This document shows positions 25,817 to 35,806 of a DNA stretch of 64,000 bases, piece after piece; position 1 is the first letter of the stretch, and each line of letters opens with the position of its first letter. The stretch is from the IMG/VR virus record IMGVR_UViG_3300032293_000813, positions 23,000-86,999 of that record, one strand, 5' to 3'. Made by a program: the position numbers and the translations under genes. The stretch comes from a virus. The notes below the pieces were generated by a model. The model was not told the origin of the DNA. It was given only the letters and a program-made list of their open reading frames with translations, and searched no databases.

Positions 25817-27282
25817 GTTGCTTTTTCATTTATTTGTTCTTCTGATAAAATCTTATAATTTAAATAATTCAATCCTACCTCTTTTGTATCCAATCTATTT
25901 GTTAATACTTCGTTGAAATATATTTGAGAGTTTTGTACAATATCCGGGTCCCAACTATAAAACTTCTCCGTTATTTGGTCATCACCTTCGTGGATTAAAG
26001 ATTGATACTTACCTAATATTCTAGATGGAACTGATAAACGGGATGTTTTTGGTATCGTATCCTTTTTAAGATACTCCGAATAGTTTCCGAATTCAGGTCC
26101 ATATATCTTAACGTGATTAAGAGTTAATGAATCATCTAAAATAAAATCTCTATATGTTTTATCAAACTTAATATTCAATACAGGCTCTAAATCTGTATTC
26201 TTTTTCTCATCATTATATCCTTCTAAATAAAGGTTATCAATTTCTCGTTGTTCTAACACATAATCAAATAACAATACGTTAGCCATCTTACCATTATATC
26301 TAGCGGTATTCAAACTACTACATCCTAAGAATAAGTGTTCGTTTGTATAATCATATAAAGGTGTTACGATGTAAGGTTGTTGGTCTCCTGTATAACTTAT
26401 CTTAACTGAGTTTAAATACATCTCAATTAATTCCTTATTATAATCAACAACAAATACTACATGATTCCAAACACCTGGTTCATATTTCTTATATGCAAAA
26501 CAATACTGTTTATCATTATCATAAACATTCACTCTTATTGTACCATCTTTCTGTAATGATATACCGGTATTAAATCCTTTCCAAGCAATTAAGTATTCCT
26601 CTTCTTCTACCATATCAGAATTGAACCATAATGCGGCAGTAAAACTATCTCTCGTAATATCTCTTAATTGAGCATTAGGAAATATCTTTAGGTACAAATC
26701 GTTACCACTAAAGTCCGCATAGTTTACCTGCTCAATATATTTCTTATCTGTTATCTTAATCTTTTCAAATTCATAATAAGAATCTATGCGAGGAAAAATT
26801 GTTTCTTCATCTAATTCAATTTCGTTTATTCTACATCTGTGAAGTAAATCTAAATCAGCAAACCCCCATCCCCAATACTCATTTGAAAATCCATTTATCT
26901 TTTCGAAATCTTCTTTACTAAACATAACAACACCACCCATATATTCTAAGTAAGGTAACTTAAACTTATGAGCAGATACTCTAGTTGCCATATGAACGGG
27001 ATATCCACCAATGTGAATGTAATTGTAATCACAATCATCACTTACAGGCAGCATATCAATGTCGTGGAAACAGAAATAATCAAATTTATCTTTCAATAAA
27101 GAGAATCCTATATTACAGATTTTTCCATAGTTAAATGGTTTATCATCGGTTTGCTCAACAATAATAATTTCATACTCTACATCTTTGTTCTTAAAGAACT
27201 CAATCATGTGAGGTACGAAAGTATCTAACTGCTCTCGTCTATCCCTATAGGGTACTATTATCGCTATCTTTTTTCCGTACAT
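25795..27282 (-). CDS. GT7-like glycosyltransferase with LamG inserted, degenerate EDDD
   Basis: A 495-residue third member of the GT7-LamG family. GT7 front half: VPYRDRREQLD, FNYGKICNIGF, FHDIDMLP (DID at 74-76), YMGGVVMFSK and WGWGFADLD (137-145). Compared with WGWGxEDDD, the Glu is Ala and the third acidic residue is Leu; the Asp corresponding to the catalytic base is kept. A LamG domain spans about 180-405 (YNGKMANVLLFDYVLEQREI). GT7 rear half: GKYQSLIH (His431) and VGLNYLNYKILSEE. It may have altered donor or acceptor use or reduced activity. It overlaps the GT2-like gene upstream by one base. Confidence 0.78.
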   Translation of the reverse strand: MYGKKIAIIVPYRDRREQLDTFVPHMIEFFKNKDVEYEIIIVEQTDDKPFNYGKICNIGFSLLKDKFDYFCFHDIDMLPVSDDCDYNYIHIGGYPVHMATRVSAHKFKLPYLEYMGGVVMFSKEDFEKINGFSNEYWGWGFADLDLLHRCRINEIELDEETIFPRIDSYYEFEKIKITDKKYIEQVNYADFSGNDLYLKIFPNAQLRDITRDSFTAALWFNSDMVEEEEYLIAWKGFNTGISLQKDGTIRVNVYDNDKQYCFAYKKYEPGVWNHVVFVVDYNKELIEMYLNSVKISYTGDQQPYIVTPLYDYTNEHLFLGCSSLNTARYNGKMANVLLFDYVLEQREIDNLYLEGYNDEKKNTDLEPVLNIKFDKTYRDFILDDSLTLNHVKIYGPEFGNYSEYLKKDTIPKTSRLSVPSRILGKYQSLIHEGDDQITEKFYSWDPDIVQNSQIYFNEVLTNRLDTKEVGLNYLNYKILSEEQINEKATWIKIVL

Positions 27283-28136
27283 TATATTGAAACTATGTGT
27301 TTAGATAGTTTATTCCAATTACTGAAAGATACGAAGGATTTTTCAGATTTCCAAGTGAATTCTTTGTATTTTTCCAAATCTATACAATATCCATAATCCT
27401 CTATACCATTCAACATTATCTGATATTCTCTTGAGTAAGAATAATCTTGTCCAATCTTTGCTACCGCTTTCAATCTATCTACTACACTCTTATCCCATTT
27501 GAAATGGTGAACTTGTACAAATCCCTTATTAATTGGATATCTCAATGGGTGATTCCAACCTTGCCATCTCCAAGTTGATTGCCCTTCTATTTGAGCATAA
27601 TGTTGACCGGATGTTACTTCAATTCTACCTTTACATAATGTAACTTTATTTGGACAGGCTCCACTCATTGGGTATCTAAAAAATGAACTGATAGGAAATG
27701 CTTCCCATAAATCCGTATTCTCATCTACAAATGGAAAACTACCATCTTCTCCAATCTTATCTATAAATCCACCGGTTACAAATTCCCATCCATTATGTTC
27801 ACACTCTTCTATTATAGAATTTACATCATCCCAATACAAATGTAATTCATCATCATCCGCTACTATCCACCAATCGTTGGGATATAAGTTCTTTATCTCA
27901 TTGTAGAAATGTGTTACTGAAATCCAATTGAATGCATCCGATTCTCTTTCGTGCACAATACATCCAAATTCTTCAGCAATCTCATTAACTCTATCGAATG
28001 ATTCTTTATTGTTTACATCAAGAGTTCTGTAATTAACCAAATGAATTTCACTCACTATATCTTTATAATGAGATAACATCTGTCGTAGAGTATTTGTTCT
28101 ATGACCAGTAACGGTTATTAATCTAGGTTTTTTCAT
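27282..28136 (-). CDS. Putative glycosyltransferase with DDD motif (GT2-like)
   Basis: A 284-residue protein with ITVTGHRTNTLRQML at the N-terminus, a Rossmann-like first half and WWIVADDDELHLYW (about 89-102), the DxD-type metal/nucleotide-sugar site of GT-A glycosyltransferases. Further conserved-looking blocks are GFIDKIGEDG and VQVHHFKWD. It probably transfers a sugar; donor and acceptor are unknown. It lies as second gene behind the host-type promoter, overlapping the methyltransferase gene by 4 bases. Confidence 0.6.
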   Translation of the reverse strand: MKKPRLITVTGHRTNTLRQMLSHYKDIVSEIHLVNYRTLDVNNKESFDRVNEIAEEFGCIVHERESDAFNWISVTHFYNEIKNLYPNDWWIVADDDELHLYWDDVNSIIEECEHNGWEFVTGGFIDKIGEDGSFPFVDENTDLWEAFPISSFFRYPMSGACPNKVTLCKGRIEVTSGQHYAQIEGQSTWRWQGWNHPLRYPINKGFVQVHHFKWDKSVVDRLKAVAKIGQDYSYSREYQIMLNGIEDYGYCIDLEKYKEFTWKSEKSFVSFSNWNKLSKHIVSI

Positions 28137-28891
28137 TTTCTTCGTATGAGTGTTAATCCAGTAGATGATGGTTTATTTTTTATGATACCAAAATTAAATA
28201 AGTTAAATACTTCCCAATCTTTACTATCTTTCAATTCTTTTACAAATTGAATAGGCCCACTCCAATCATCGTGGTCACCTCTATCTTTTATTTCATTTGT
28301 TATAATATAGTTATCAGCATATTTCGAATCAGTATCGTGTATTGAGATGATACCATTTTCTGATAATATTTGTGAGTATAAATCAAAATCTTCCTTAACG
28401 TTTTCATATGAATGTCCTGCATCTATGTGTAAATAATCAATCTTAATATCGTTTAATACAAAGTAATTGTGAAATGCCTCTTCGGTAGTTGTGTTAATAA
28501 TTCTAGGATGAAAAGTTCTTCTGTAAAATGATTCTTCTGCAAACCAATCTACATTACCACCAATACCATTCATTGCATCAACTACATAAGTTGTTCCAAT
28601 ATCTCCCCAATTATAATCAGCATTTCCTTCGAAGATTCCTTGCCTATGTAAATCGTATCTAGATTGTGTCATTAGACGAGGAATAAATCCTCCTCCACTA
28701 CCTAAACATACACATACTTTAGCTCTCATATATTGTATAATAGAATATATGATTAAACCATCGCCTAAGTGTACATCGGTTGCTCCGTGAGACCATCTAT
28801 AGGGAACAGGATGCTCCTCTTCTTCACCTCTAAAATCAAACTCTAAATTGTTAGTGAGGTACTTCTTTATGTAGTTTAAGTCTTGTAACAT
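28133..28891 (-). CDS. Class I SAM-dependent methyltransferase
   Basis: A 252-residue Rossmann-fold methyltransferase. Motif I is VCVCLGSGGGFIP (59-71), and the post-motif block reads IDYLHIDAGHSYENVKEDF (about 153-171), followed by GIISIHDTD. This pattern is that of the Methyltransf_24/TylF/cephalosporin-hydroxylase group, which O-methylates sugars and other small molecules. It is the first gene of the long sugar/lectin unit, directly behind a strong Bacteroidota-type promoter (28921-28951). O-methylation of an island sugar is a reasonable inference. Confidence 0.75.
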   Translation of the reverse strand: MLQDLNYIKKYLTNNLEFDFRGEEEEHPVPYRWSHGATDVHLGDGLIIYSIIQYMRAKVCVCLGSGGGFIPRLMTQSRYDLHRQGIFEGNADYNWGDIGTTYVVDAMNGIGGNVDWFAEESFYRRTFHPRIINTTTEEAFHNYFVLNDIKIDYLHIDAGHSYENVKEDFDLYSQILSENGIISIHDTDSKYADNYIITNEIKDRGDHDDWSGPIQFVKELKDSKDWEVFNLFNFGIIKNKPSSTGLTLIRRK

Positions 28892-28920
28892 CTATTGAAT
28901 ATAACTATTATAATATACTA

Positions 28921-28951
28921 CAAAGATACTAAAAATTCATCACTTTTCCAA
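28921..28951 (-). promoter_or_regulatory. Bacteroidota-type housekeeping promoter for the sugar/lectin island
   Basis: On the minus strand, TTG (28949-28951) is followed after 20 bases by TATCTTTG (28921-28928). This matches the Bacteroides/Flavobacterium sigma-ABfr consensus TTG, 19-21 bases, TAnnTTTG. It lies about 30 bases upstream of the methyltransferase ATG and would drive the island leftwards as an early or middle unit. Confidence 0.75.
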
Positions 28952-29921
28952 CTTTATTTTTCCAATTTTCTAAGGATGCAAACCCCCCCATATACTCTCT
29001 TAACTTATTGAATTCCAACACTTTAGAGTCATATGTTTCGATTGCAATTTCCTTCACAATTTCATCAAAATCTTCCTTAGTTTCTACCCTATATTTGTAA
29101 TCACATTCTACTCCCCAATCTTTATGAAGTATAGGAAGTTTACCATAGTTTACCGCATCAAATACTGAATACCCAAATGGTTCGTTTTTGTAAGCAGAAT
29201 GAAATGTTTGCCAACTCTTATCTATAAACCATTGACGGTGAATACTCATATCAAACTCATAGAACTTACATCTCTTAAAATCGTATTGCTCTGATATGTT
29301 ATAATAATCATATTTGTGAGTGAGAACTTTTGCAGTATGCCCACTTAACCAATGTGGATTCTTTCTACTTTCAAATCGTGCAGCGTATCCAATAGTTTCC
29401 GTATCTACATCAACCAATTCTCTATTCTCCGTAAATGTATAATAATTAGGTATAGTAATACAATCCCATTCATCTAAAAGTGAAGAGTGATTTAATCCTA
29501 TCCAAATTCTATTCTTACATTTTCTTAATAGTAGATTTTGCCATCCTAAATCAATCTTTGTTGGATATAATTTAAAATCAGTTCCAGCTTCTGTTATATC
29601 TTTTGCATATGCCTGAATGAATACTGAATTCCACTTATCCTGATATTCCATAAGGTACTCTCTATGTGAATACGGTGGGTGTAGGAAGATTATTCTATCA
29701 CATCTATCCAATGTATCCTCCACCATTTTGGGGTTCTCTAAACGGAAGATATGGGGTATAGAAATGGATGATTGAATATGTTTAGCAGGTCGTTTATTAT
29801 CGATTATCAAACATACTTCTTCTTCGATGGTAGGAACTATATGTTGAATAAAATTATTTACCCATATATCCCCTCCACCGATAATTTGATTACCCGCAGA
29901 TGTCGTAACAAATACTATCAT
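28929..29921 (-). CDS. Glycosyltransferase (GT4/GT-B-like)
   Basis: A 330-residue protein with a GT-B look: an N-terminal Gly-rich loop (IIGGGDIWVNNF, about 13-24), GYAARFESRKNPHWL (about 196-210) and the donor-binding EPFGYSVFDAVNYGKLPIL (about 257-275), equivalent to E-x7-E-type blocks of GT4 enzymes. It is the last step before the island's host-type promoter. Its gene follows the giant fibre gene after 6 bases, so it may be read from the fibre transcript (late) rather than with the rest of the island. Confidence 0.75.
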   Translation of the reverse strand: MIVFVTTSAGNQIIGGGDIWVNNFIQHIVPTIEEEVCLIIDNKRPAKHIQSSISIPHIFRLENPKMVEDTLDRCDRIIFLHPPYSHREYLMEYQDKWNSVFIQAYAKDITEAGTDFKLYPTKIDLGWQNLLLRKCKNRIWIGLNHSSLLDEWDCITIPNYYTFTENRELVDVDTETIGYAARFESRKNPHWLSGHTAKVLTHKYDYYNISEQYDFKRCKFYEFDMSIHRQWFIDKSWQTFHSAYKNEPFGYSVFDAVNYGKLPILHKDWGVECDYKYRVETKEDFDEIVKEIAIETYDSKVLEFNKLREYMGGFASLENWKNKVGKVMNF

Positions 29922-29927
29922 AACTTT

Positions 29928-32900
29928 TTATATCGAACCACTAAGTTGTGCCTCTAAATAAATAACTTTATCGTTTAATTCTTGAATAGCCTTAATCATT
30001 GGTGCAATTAACTCAGTATAATTTAATCCCATATACCCTTCTTTTTGATAATTAATATCTCTTTCAACCGATTCCCAATTAGATTGTGTTTTAAATTTTT
30101 CAATCTGCTCATCTGTATATTCTAATGATGAAGTATGTATAAATGAAACATCATCTGTTCCATGTCCATATTCTGATAACGATGAACTTATTTCTTGTGC
30201 CACAAAACCATAATGATATCTAGGTGTTTTTGATTCATTATATTTAAATTTCTTTGGTTTTAATTTATTAAGAAATTCTAATCCCAAATCACTATCCTCA
30301 ATTGAATTTTTTAATCTTTCATCCGAAATATTTAATGCATTATTCGTCCAAACAGTTCTCCATCTATTACCCGTAGTTCCTAAATCATTCGTATTACCAA
30401 CGAATGGATGCCATACACCATTACAATAACTAAATTGACCACTACCATTAGAATCAAAATAAACAGTACCTTTTAGTTTTATCTTATCCCCGACTCTGTT
30501 CATCTTTATATAATCATTTGCACTATCTGCAATTATTATTCCTTTATCCGATATTTCAGCAAGAGATACTGCTTTATTATATGTTTTACTACCCTGTGAT
30601 TCTTGAGAGATTGTATAATCTATGTATCCTGAATTTATAAATTTCATTACCTCAGTAACGGGTTTCATATAATATGTTCCAGCTGCAGGAAATGTAAATG
30701 ATTGGAATTGGCTCATCAATCCACTGTACACCGTACCCGAATCCATTGCGGTGAATGAATTAGCTGAATTTACATACATTGTTCCATAGACAGTTCCACC
30801 TGCATCGACAACATTTACATAACTATATAGGAATAAATATCCAGAAAAAGCTGGACTTGTTCCGTATTGTATATACGATGACCCCCAATTATATTTAACA
30901 GTAACAACATATGTTCCTGCTGCAGGAACCGAGAATGAAGTTGTTGTACCACTAGTCGTTACATTACCGGATGTAGTTATACCATATTCAGTAACAAGTA
31001 CTTGATTTATAGTTGCAGAAAAATTATCCGCTGATTCTGGGTCTGTAAGTGAACCAATTTTTATATTTAATTTTGTTTCACCTGTTGTATCCGCGTATTC
31101 AATATTTGGTGCACTCGGATTTAGTGTGATTTTTCCCGTTGAAGATGAACCTATTAACTTTCCTACATTATCAACTACCCATCCACCGATACTACCTGCG
31201 GTTGCAGTTACGGTACCGGTAATGTTTGCAGTAGTTGCACTAAGTACACCTGCAGTAGATACACTAAATGGAGCCGATGCGAATGAATTATTACCTAACC
31301 ATATTCCAGTAGTATCTGCTTTAAAGATATTAGGTGCAGTTCCAATTGCAATACTACCACCGGTTATACTTGCTCCACTAACAGTTCCACCACTAACAGT
31401 TCCACCACTAATAGTACCACCTGAAATTGTTGCAACGGATGTAATGTTTCCACTAAAGTATCCAGATGATGCACTTATGATACCATTAACGCTTAAAGAA
31501 CTACCATCCCATTTTAAAAACCCACTAGCTCCAACTAATGACATCCTATAATTGCCTGAATCATTACCTAACCAAATACCCGTTGAACCATATGTTTTAG
31601 TTGTTTGCCCAACTGAAATATAAGGATACGCATTTCCACCATAAATTGTTACGTTCGATGCATTTCCCGCTGCATTAGTACCAACATTTATTGTGTTTTG
31701 TACATAAGATTCTTCTGCAATTAAAAGACCCGTTGCTACTGCACTAAAAGAAGTAAATTCTTCCCAAGTTGCATCCCCTCCATTAGTTGGGGTTGAGGTA
31801 GCGTTAATCGTTGTTAAATCGGCTCCTCTGAAAGCGTAGAATTTTCCACTATGTTTTACCGCATCTTTTTTAGTTGCACTATTATTTAAAACAAATCCAG
31901 GTTCCGCTGCTTTCTTTGTTGCATAATCACCGATGTATAAAAGACCAGGACCCTGTCTACCATCTTTAACAGGAGTTACTTTATGAGTTCGAACTTCACT
32001 TCCCGCTACTCCTTCTGAATTTACATAGTTAACCGTTATAGTAGTTGTAGTACCTGCATCAGTTGTAGGAGTGGTAGGCGTAACGGTTCCATTATTATTG
32101 TTTGTACCACCTGTTACAGATACATAAAATGTACTATTACCATAAGGAGAACTATCATCATAGCTATAATCAGAAGATTCTTTTGCTTTAATTGTTACCA
32201 CCGCCGGAGCCGTATATCCTCCGGAAGATGATGCAACGTTTTGCCCTTCAGGTGTTATCGTTACTAATGTAGTAGGTGCCGCATTTTTAACTTTCGATAA
32301 TGATATACTATCTGTTACTACTCTAGTCGTTCCCTCACTATCTGTTATAGTAGCACTAACTGCAACGGTTGTACTATCAGTTGCCGATGCCAATGTTCTA
32401 CCATTTAATGTAATTATTCCTGTTGCAGGTGCTGTTCCGATTGTTGCTATATCGGCAGATGTTGCATTTAAAGTGGTTATTGTTTTTGTTGTAGTTGAAC
32501 CATCATATGTTTCACTCACTGTCACAACTGAATTACTAAATGCTCCAATTTGTGCACCCGTTGATTTCCCACTTACACTTTGTATTTTGTTTGTTATCTC
32601 TATCTTTAATACTGGTGCCGCTTTTCTTGCCTTTGTTACAGATGATTTTAATGAACCAGTTCCATAAGAACCTTCACCAAATGTATAATGAACTTCATCC
32701 AACGTTAATTGAACCGAATCACTACCGCTCACCATATTATTAAGTGTAACAGTGTTGGTTGATATCGCAGTAGTAATTGTAGTAACAGGAACTTGTGATA
32801 CGGATTTTATTCTATTAAATCTATCTGTTCCATTTTCAGTTGCAGTTACATTTAATGTTGTATATCCCGCAGTTGTATTACCACCTGCTACCGCACCAAT

Positions 32901-35765
32901 ACTATTTGCGGATAATGTTTGAGATGTTGGATTAACATTCAAATCAATTGTAGGAACTGAATTTCTTTGTTTCTTAAATGTAATTGTCTTTGTTGCAGTT
33001 TCAATTACACCTAATGCATCTCTGTAGTTTATATTTACCGTTACTAAACCTTGCTCATAAGAGTTGTTTGTAAAAGCACTAATACCAACATCAATTCCAT
33101 CCGCCGCTAAAGAACCCGTCGTAGTTGTAGCTAAACATCCACTTACCGCAGTTGTAATCCAAAATCTATTTGTAGTAGAAGATGCTGCTGGTACAATTGC
33201 TTCTCCACCAACATTCACCGTCACTTTTGCTTTTTGTGAAGTAAATTGTGCTGATTCCGTTACATCATTATTAGCAGTTGAAAACTGAGATGCATACAAT
33301 GATGATTTTGCTCTTAAAGTAAAATTATCATTTGATAGATTAACGGCTAATGGAGAATTAATAACAACCGGGTCAATAGTTACCGAACCCGTATATGCAA
33401 CTCCTCTTCTATCTAATTGTTGGAACACATATGTAGTAGAGTTATATCCGCTTCCTGTTACAAATTTATCAACTGGAGTAGTGCCAGCATCCAATACAAA
33501 TGTTATCGGCGATGTGTTCGAAGACCCACTTAATGAGGCGGTTATGTTTCCACCAATTTTAGATTGTGTAATAGGATATACGGATGATGATGGTAAATTT
33601 AATCTATCAACTGATAATACTATTCTTTGATTAGATGGGTCTGGCTCTAATGTAGTTCTCTTATATGTAAATTGATTTTTATTTGCTCTTACTAAAACTT
33701 GTTTATCTTTCTCACCATCGGATTGTCTAAATATTGTAAAGTTTTTAGTAGCCGGTAATGATGATGATGTTTCAGTTAAAGTATAAACAATTCTATCTAC
33801 AATAACTGATGTTGCAGCTGGTGGGTTTGCATGTCTACTTCCTGTGAAAGATGAAAGTGTTAATACTGCACTTCCACTATAAAGATTTTCAGAATAACTT
33901 CCAAATGCACCAGGATATGGAGATAAAACCGCTGAGTATGATGCGGGTGGAATAGGAACACCACCGGTATCAAATGCCTGAGATGTAATCAACAAATCAC
34001 CCAATACTCTATTCTTACTAATTGAGATATTAACTTGTTGTGAGGCGGGTATTGCAATTAAATCCGAATCAAATGAGAAATAATTTTTATCAGCATCTAC
34101 TATAATTTCTTTATCAATTAATTTTATATTTCCACTAACAAATTGTTTAGTAGCAAATACATCGATAGGAACATAGTTATTATTTATATCAAAAAATTCA
34201 AACTTAAAATCAAATGTTTCTTGTTCCAACTGTCTATCAATTGGAATTATAAAATTAAATGAATCAGGTGAATATCCTAATTCGTTTGATGATTTTAAAC
34301 TAACTGAACCAACTTGCCAATAAGCGTTTGCAGTAGAAGTAGTTGATTTAAAATTAAGAGTCCAATCATCTGTTCTGTACGGTATAAAATTAATCGAACG
34401 CTTTACTGAGTTTCTAAATTCATTAGAGCCTGTTAGATTTTCTAAACTCTGAGTTAGATAATAATTTGAAATACCACTTCCACTTCTTAAAGTAGAAGTT
34501 AGATATACACTCAAAGAATCATTAGCATTACTTGATGCGGAATCATATAAAGTGTAATATTCTAATGTGTATTCACTACCACTATACAATCTTAAATCAT
34601 TTCCTAAATTTGAAGAAATGGTATTATTTTTAAATTTAACCGCTTTGTATATCTTAGAAGAATCTAATGATGTGTTTGCACTACTAGCGGTATTCCAATA
34701 TGTGTTCCAATTTGTACCATCTAAATAAGAACCGGTAAAAAATCCAACTCTTTCAATAGAGCCAGAAATTACATTTGTTAATATTTCCGCTGAATCAACT
34801 CGTGTATCCTGAATAGTAGCATAATCTAAATTACTTGCTCTACTCTTTTTAAATACTTTCAATCTTTCAACATCACCGACAAATGTAGCTAAGTTACTTA
34901 CAGAAAATCTACCGAATGAACCTAATATTGGAGATTCGGTTGGGTTGGTAAAATATTGATAATTTAATGCATATGATGCACCGGTAAAAGATTGTATAGT
35001 TCCTTCTGAGCCTGTGTAAGGAACTCTCACAACAACCGTATTTTGATTCAGATATTCTAATACATCTGCATCTTGTATCCCAGTTCCAGCTACAGAAATA
35101 GTAGTTGCGCCATCTTTAAAATCACCCCCTTCATTTTCTATATAGTATCGTATAGCTCCTCTATATCCTCTTACAAATGTTCCTTCAGATGGAGTTAAAG
35201 CATATCCTCTTACGGTAGAAGATGATTGTGCAGTTGATACTAAAGTCTTTGCATAAAAACTCTCATCTAATTCTTCAATTTCAATTTCAGGTCTTTTGAC
35301 AAACCTTACTCTCGTTTCGTTTGGAATATTTTTATTTATCTTTACATTTCTCTCCCACTTTACATTATATATACCTTCCCAATCAGCAGGGACAGGTTGC
35401 TCAAATCCATTCTCATCCACATAACTCCTAAGCTCACCTAATATAGTAATCTTACCGATACCGATTGGAGTGTCTTGATAAACATGAGCAGTTATTAATT
35501 TAGATAACCCCTCATAATATTCTGGAATACCTTCACCTGCTTGCACAAATAATGGATTACCCTCTACATCCAATACCTCTATTTTAATTTCAGTATCCCC
35601 TTTTAAATAAGGTGAACCTTCTATAAGAAACCCATTTTTACCAGAGGTGAATGTATCAGCTAATTCTGATATTCTAAAATAATTAGATGAACCTATCGTA
35701 TCATTAATAAAAACTTGAAAGTTTTGTAGGTTAAGTAAAGGTGATATTTTTTCGATTTTTGCCAT
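29928..35765 (-). CDS. Giant tail fibre protein with S74 intramolecular chaperone
   Basis: A 1945-residue receptor-binding tail protein. The N-terminal 550 residues are beta-rich with tail-attachment character. The middle (about 560-1260) contains several repeats of roughly 100 residues beginning K-x-x-x-x-P-x-(I/L) with SQTLS- or GQNVA-type turns, probably Ig-like domains. About residues 1390-1480 hold SGGT repeats followed by IWLGN segments that would form a beta-helical shaft. The C-terminus is a peptidase S74 chaperone: ISDERLKNSI has catalytic Ser1814 and Lys1819, then HYGFVAQEI, ending in a coiled coil. Autocleavage before Ser1814 would release about 132 residues after trimer folding. 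Confidence 0.9.
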   Translation of the reverse strand: MAKIEKISPLLNLQNFQVFINDTIGSSNYFRISELADTFTSGKNGFLIEGSPYLKGDTEIKIEVLDVEGNPLFVQAGEGIPEYYEGLSKLITAHVYQDTPIGIGKITILGELRSYVDENGFEQPVPADWEGIYNVKWERNVKINKNIPNETRVRFVKRPEIEIEELDESFYAKTLVSTAQSSSTVRGYALTPSEGTFVRGYRGAIRYYIENEGGDFKDGATTISVAGTGIQDADVLEYLNQNTVVVRVPYTGSEGTIQSFTGASYALNYQYFTNPTESPILGSFGRFSVSNLATFVGDVERLKVFKKSRASNLDYATIQDTRVDSAEILTNVISGSIERVGFFTGSYLDGTNWNTYWNTASSANTSLDSSKIYKAVKFKNNTISSNLGNDLRLYSGSEYTLEYYTLYDSASSNANDSLSVYLTSTLRSGSGISNYYLTQSLENLTGSNEFRNSVKRSINFIPYRTDDWTLNFKSTTSTANAYWQVGSVSLKSSNELGYSPDSFNFIIPIDRQLEQETFDFKFEFFDINNNYVPIDVFATKQFVSGNIKLIDKEIIVDADKNYFSFDSDLIAIPASQQVNISISKNRVLGDLLITSQAFDTGGVPIPPASYSAVLSPYPGAFGSYSENLYSGSAVLTLSSFTGSRHANPPAATSVIVDRIVYTLTETSSSLPATKNFTIFRQSDGEKDKQVLVRANKNQFTYKRTTLEPDPSNQRIVLSVDRLNLPSSSVYPITQSKIGGNITASLSGSSNTSPITFVLDAGTTPVDKFVTGSGYNSTTYVFQQLDRRGVAYTGSVTIDPVVINSPLAVNLSNDNFTLRAKSSLYASQFSTANNDVTESAQFTSQKAKVTVNVGGEAIVPAASSTTNRFWITTAVSGCLATTTTGSLAADGIDVGISAFTNNSYEQGLVTVNINYRDALGVIETATKTITFKKQRNSVPTIDLNVNPTSQTLSANSIGAVAGGNTTAGYTTLNVTATENGTDRFNRIKSVSQVPVTTITTAISTNTVTLNNMVSGSDSVQLTLDEVHYTFGEGSYGTGSLKSSVTKARKAAPVLKIEITNKIQSVSGKSTGAQIGAFSNSVVTVSETYDGSTTTKTITTLNATSADIATIGTAPATGIITLNGRTLASATDSTTVAVSATITDSEGTTRVVTDSISLSKVKNAAPTTLVTITPEGQNVASSSGGYTAPAVVTIKAKESSDYSYDDSSPYGNSTFYVSVTGGTNNNNGTVTPTTPTTDAGTTTTITVNYVNSEGVAGSEVRTHKVTPVKDGRQGPGLLYIGDYATKKAAEPGFVLNNSATKKDAVKHSGKFYAFRGADLTTINATSTPTNGGDATWEEFTSFSAVATGLLIAEESYVQNTINVGTNAAGNASNVTIYGGNAYPYISVGQTTKTYGSTGIWLGNDSGNYRMSLVGASGFLKWDGSSLSVNGIISASSGYFSGNITSVATISGGTISGGTVSGGTVSGASITGGSIAIGTAPNIFKADTTGIWLGNNSFASAPFSVSTAGVLSATTANITGTVTATAGSIGGWVVDNVGKLIGSSSTGKITLNPSAPNIEYADTTGETKLNIKIGSLTDPESADNFSATINQVLVTEYGITTSGNVTTSGTTTSFSVPAAGTYVVTVKYNWGSSYIQYGTSPAFSGYLFLYSYVNVVDAGGTVYGTMYVNSANSFTAMDSGTVYSGLMSQFQSFTFPAAGTYYMKPVTEVMKFINSGYIDYTISQESQGSKTYNKAVSLAEISDKGIIIADSANDYIKMNRVGDKIKLKGTVYFDSNGSGQFSYCNGVWHPFVGNTNDLGTTGNRWRTVWTNNALNISDERLKNSIEDSDLGLEFLNKLKPKKFKYNESKTPRYHYGFVAQEISSSLSEYGHGTDDVSFIHTSSLEYTDEQIEKFKTQSNWESVERDINYQKEGYMGLNYTELIAPMIKAIQELNDKVIYLEAQLSGSI
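31375..31434. repeat. 15-bp tandem repeat encoding SGGTV units
   Basis: Four 15-bp units lie in tandem (31375, 31390, 31405, 31420). The first two are identical (ccactaacagttcca), the third differs at two positions and the fourth is divergent. They encode SGGT(V/I) steps of the fibre shaft in frame, so copy-number change would alter fibre length by five residues per unit. Confidence 0.7.
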
Positions 35766-35784
35766 TCTGTGTAATTTCTTATAG

Positions 35785-35791
35785 ATAAATA
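35785..35791 (-). promoter_or_regulatory. Candidate late promoter motif, proximal to fibre gene
   Basis: The minus strand reads GGTATTTATCTATAAG, with the motif ending 19 bases before the fibre ATG at 35765. A second copy lies upstream in the palindrome at 35807-35818. Confidence 0.35.
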
Positions 35792-35806
35792 CCGTTTTAT
35801 TGTATT

